7,806 nucleotides of DNA from Holophagae bacterium (GTDB lineage Bacteria > Acidobacteriota > Thermoanaerobaculia > Thermoanaerobaculales > Sulfomarinibacteraceae): assembly GCA_030637505.1 (NCBI GenBank), contig DAOWGJ010000276.1, forward strand, positions 1 through 7,806, written 5' to 3'. The notes beneath the pieces were generated by a model that worked only from the letters and a program-made list of their open reading frames with translations, made no database searches and was not told where the DNA came from. Made by a program: the position numbers and the translations under genes. Numbering within the stretch: position 1 is the first letter of the stretch; every line of letters starts with the position of its first letter. This document shows, piece by piece, positions 6,015-7,806 of the stretch.

Positions 6015-7502
6015 GTGCGAATCCTGATGGTCACCAGCGAGTTCGTGCCCCTGGCCAAGACCGGGGGGCTCGCTGATATGGTCGCTGCCCTCTCGGCGGA
6101 GCTGGCCCGAATGGGGCACGATGTCAGGGTTGTGATGCCCCGGTACTACGGCATCGACATCGATGATTGCGAGAAGGTCGCTGGGCCTCTCGGAGTGCCT
6201 CTGGGTTTCGGGGATTCCTGGGCGGCAGTCTACAAAACGTACTCGGGGAATGCCGACGTTCCTGTCTACCTTCTGGATCACGAGGGATTATTCGGCCGGG
6301 ACGGAATTTACGGTACCCGAAAGGAACCGGACTTCACGGACAATGTGGAACGCTTCACCCTCTTGTGTCGCGGGGCATTTCAACTGTGCAAAAGTCTGGG
6401 GTGGATACCTGAGGTGATCCACGGTCATGACTGGCCGGCCGCGTTGGCATCGGTCTATCTCAACACCTGGGAGCGTACCGGTCCTTTTGGTAATACCGGC
6501 AGTGTGTTGACCATTCACAACCTGGGCTATCAGGGCATCTACCCCAAAAACGATATTCACATCACCCAGTTGGATTGGGAGCACTACCACGGTTCGGGTT
6601 TCGAGTTTTTCGGCCAGCTCAACCTGCTCAAGGCCGGACTCCGGAATGCCGATATCCTCACCACGGTGTCGCCGACCTACGCCCGTGAGATTCAGACTGC
6701 CGAATACGGGCACCAGATGGACGGTCTTCTGAGGCATCGATCGGAGGACCTCTTTGGTGTTCTCAACGGTATGGACTACGAGGCGTGGAACCCTGAGGAC
6801 GATCCGCTGATCGAAAAGAACTACTCGTATCAGACCTTGGAGAGAAAGGCCGCCAACACCAAGGCACTGAGGGAGGAATTCGGACTTGAACAGGATCCGG
6901 CTCGGCCGGTTATCGGGGTCGTTTCCCGCCTGGCCGATCAAAAGGGTTTTGGGGACTTGTGCGGTCCGACCCACGGCTCGCTGTACGAGATCTGTTCGGA
7001 CTTCGAGGTCGATGTCGTTATCCTGGGTACCGGTGACTCTTGGTGCGAGGAGGAATTGCGGTCGCTCGAAGCGAGGTTGCCAAACCTCGGTGTCAAACTG
7101 GCTTTCGACAACCGCCTTGCGCATCTGGTCGAAGCCGGCAGCGACTTCTTCTTGATGCCGAGCCGTTACGAGCCCTGCGGCCTCAACCAGATGTATTCCC
7201 TGCGCTACGGGACGTTGCCGATCGTGCACCGGACCGGGGGACTTGCGGACACCGTCAAGAATCTGGATCCGAAAACGGGCGACGGCACCGGTTTCGTTTT
7301 CGATCTTCTGACCCCGCGCGCGATCTACGACACCGTTGGTTGGGCCGTGTGGACCTGGTACCACCGCCGAGATCAGATTGACGGGATGCGCATTCGGGCG
7401 ATGCAGCAGCGGTTTCTCTGGGAGGACTCGGCCGCGAGGTACGTGGAACTCTATCAGTGGGCCATCGATCGTAGGACAGGTCGGGTTCCCCGGAGTTGGT
7501 AA
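6015..7502 (+). CDS. glgA: Glycogen synthase (ADP-glucose-type, GT5)
   Basis: This is a 495-residue cytoplasmic enzyme that adds glucose from ADP-glucose to the non-reducing end of a growing alpha-1,4-glucan. The N-terminal GT5 domain opens with MRILMVTSEF and has KTGGL (15-19), HGHDWPAAL (136-144), TIHNLGYQGIYP (166-177) and NGMDYEAWNP (251-260). The C-terminal Rossmann domain has R305 and K310 in SRLADQKGF (sugar-phosphate binding) and E386 and C388 in EPCGLNQMYSLRYGT, with a second RTGGL at 406-410. Length is normal. The stretch after KGF (GDLCGPTHGSLYEICS, 313-328) differs from the common GlgA pattern but keeps length and frame; it resembles a variant I associate loosely with spirochaete-type GlgA. 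Start is GTG 6015 with only a weak GGGA 8 nt upstream; an ATG at 6027 would remove conserved residues. No other glycogen gene is nearby, so it seems to be a single-gene unit. Confidence 0.95.
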   Translation: MRILMVTSEFVPLAKTGGLADMVAALSAELARMGHDVRVVMPRYYGIDIDDCEKVAGPLGVPLGFGDSWAAVYKTYSGNADVPVYLLDHEGLFGRDGIYGTRKEPDFTDNVERFTLLCRGAFQLCKSLGWIPEVIHGHDWPAALASVYLNTWERTGPFGNTGSVLTIHNLGYQGIYPKNDIHITQLDWEHYHGSGFEFFGQLNLLKAGLRNADILTTVSPTYAREIQTAEYGHQMDGLLRHRSEDLFGVLNGMDYEAWNPEDDPLIEKNYSYQTLERKAANTKALREEFGLEQDPARPVIGVVSRLADQKGFGDLCGPTHGSLYEICSDFEVDVVILGTGDSWCEEELRSLEARLPNLGVKLAFDNRLAHLVEAGSDFFLMPSRYEPCGLNQMYSLRYGTLPIVHRTGGLADTVKNLDPKTGDGTGFVFDLLTPRAIYDTVGWAVWTWYHRRDQIDGMRIRAMQQRFLWEDSAARYVELYQWAIDRRTGRVPRSW

Positions 7503-7559
7503 ACCTGACGGTCTCCTCCAGAAAGAGGAGGAGGATATCCGAGTTCGTACTTCATCATC

Positions 7560-7623
7560 AGGGTGGGCCAAGGCCCACCAATTCGAGTCTAAGATGGAGC
7601 GATGGTGGGCCAAGGCCCACCCT
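7560..7623. repeat. REP-like palindrome doublet
   Basis: Two copies of an 18-bp near-palindrome, GGTGGGCC-AA-GGCCCACC, lie at 7562-7579 and 7604-7621, 24 bp apart. Each folds into an 8-bp stem by itself. The outer flanks also match each other inverted (AGGGTGGGCC 7560-7569 with GGCCCACCCT 7614-7623), giving a head-to-head pair. GGTGGGCC..GGCCCACCCTAC palindromes are a familiar REP-like type in many environmental genomes, often linked to REP-associated tyrosine transposases (from memory). It lies between the convergent ends of glgA and the right-edge gene and could stop transcription from both sides. A 6-bp stem (7513-7518 with 7525-7530) precedes it without a U tract. Confidence 0.85.
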
Positions 7624-7806
7624 ACATCAAGTGTTCAACGACCTCTCCAACTGTCGTCCAGGTCGACTGACCGCGGCGGCGCGCCTTGGCGTCAGCTGGG
7701 ATCTTCCGGCGCCGGAGCATCTCCTCGAGGTCTTCTTCGGCAAAGGGGCCTTCGAGACTGTTCTGCATCATGACTAACCAGCCGGAGGCTGGCTTTTCAC
7801 CGGGCC
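7622..7806 (-). CDS. C-terminal end of a GYF_2-domain-like protein (partial, runs off right edge)
   Basis: The minus-strand frame is open from the window's right edge to a TAG at 7624-7622, giving 60 residues. It reads PGEKPASGWLV, then LEGPFAEEDLEEMLRRRKI, then PADAKARRRGQ, then STWTTVGEVVEHLM. This follows the GYF_2 pattern: W near the start, (E)GPF/Y, acidic L-E-E-L helix, short basic turn, P-D-x-x-(V)RR.G, W, and a final hydrophobic helix. Such domains are thought to bind other proteins or peptides and often sit at an end of multi-domain, sometimes membrane, proteins. Because the W-L-V strand lies upstream of the tandem Met codons at 7775-7770, the real start is outside the window. The TAG overlaps the last bases of the REP-like element. 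Full architecture cannot be seen. Confidence 0.7.
   Translation of the reverse strand, partial: PGEKPASGWLVMMQNSLEGPFAEEDLEEMLRRRKIPADAKARRRGQSTWTTVGEVVEHLM

Noticed and set aside
5749..6027. Plus-strand frame starting MSDLSSNCFEYAK between the PLP enzyme and glgA
   Set aside because: Over a third of it is translated heptamer array (RNSKLET, SSFQFLVSSF), it has no good ribosome site and it overlaps the glgA start.
5538..6281. Minus-strand 247-codon frame across the PLP-enzyme end, locus 2 and the glgA start
   Set aside because: Both ends are antisense to conserved enzymes and the middle is repeat translation; the central SSIREQLVRLIDEM-like part looks protein-like but has no own start or ribosome site.
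6942..7000. Possible compensated frameshift in glgA after the KGF motif
   Set aside because: The stretch GDLCGPTHGSLYEICS is unusual, but length and frame to the next conserved motif (VVILGTGD) are normal and neither other frame restores a better match.
6288..7613. Minus-strand 441-codon frame opposite glgA
   Set aside because: It mirrors the glgA codon pattern and has no domain motif; glgA is certain.
7496..7777. Plus-strand frame of 93 codons after glgA
   Set aside because: It starts inside glgA, translates the REP-like palindromes twice, and its second half is the reverse of the more protein-like GYF_2 frame.
7778..7797. Hairpin CCAGCC-GGA-GGCTGG followed by CTTTT, looking like a plus-strand terminator
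   Set aside because: It lies inside the minus-strand frame of the GYF_2-like gene and no plus-strand gene convincingly ends there; the stem is only 6 bp and the U tract is short.

Overview
The window is a compact, GC-rich stretch of chromosome, apparently from a diderm (Gram-negative-type) bacterium. A secreted Spy/CpxP-like periplasmic protein and a CpxA-type sensor kinase with a large extracytoplasmic loop support an outer membrane. I cannot name the species. The Cpx set outside an enterobacterial setting, dispersed heptamer arrays, a REP-like palindrome pair and a conserved but uncharacterised membrane protein would suit an environmental or uncultivated lineage, but that is inference.

Layout from left to right. 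(1) 1-2826 is an envelope-stress module. A Spy/CpxP-like chaperone gene on the minus strand ends in a strong intrinsic terminator at the left edge. It diverges from a CpxR-like response regulator and a CpxA-like kinase whose genes overlap by 4 nt. The 166-bp divergent region holds a direct repeat GTCAA-N5-GTCAA, the same geometry as the enterobacterial CpxR box GTAAA-N5-GTAAA, plus two further GTCAA copies. (2) 2761-4490 holds two minus-strand membrane-protein genes. The downstream one resembles DUF2231-type four-helix proteins and its 3' end overlaps the kinase gene tail to tail by 66 bp. The upstream one is a five-helix protein with an extracytoplasmic beta-rich domain. A 290-bp gap between them carries two oppositely oriented heptamer (GAAACTN) arrays. 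(3) 4551-5741 is a plus-strand PLP enzyme of the Cys/Met metabolism family, closest by motif to methionine gamma-lyase but lacking that enzyme's signature Cys. (4) 5742-6014 is a second gap with the same kind of paired heptamer arrays, in reversed orientation. (5) 6015-7502 is glycogen synthase glgA. (6) 7503-7806 holds a REP-like palindrome pair and the C-terminal end of a minus-strand gene that runs off the right edge and encodes a GYF_2-like domain.

How the parts work together: CpxA would sense envelope damage and phosphorylate CpxR. CpxR would act on the shared divergent region to raise the chaperone and tune its own operon, while the chaperone may feed back on the kinase. The remaining genes (membrane proteins, sulfur amino acid enzyme, glycogen synthase, GYF_2 protein) look like unrelated single transcription units. 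The most unusual structure is the pair of heptamer-array loci. They share an exact 14-mer placed exactly 7 nt from one array in both, which indicates a dispersed repeat element of defined architecture.
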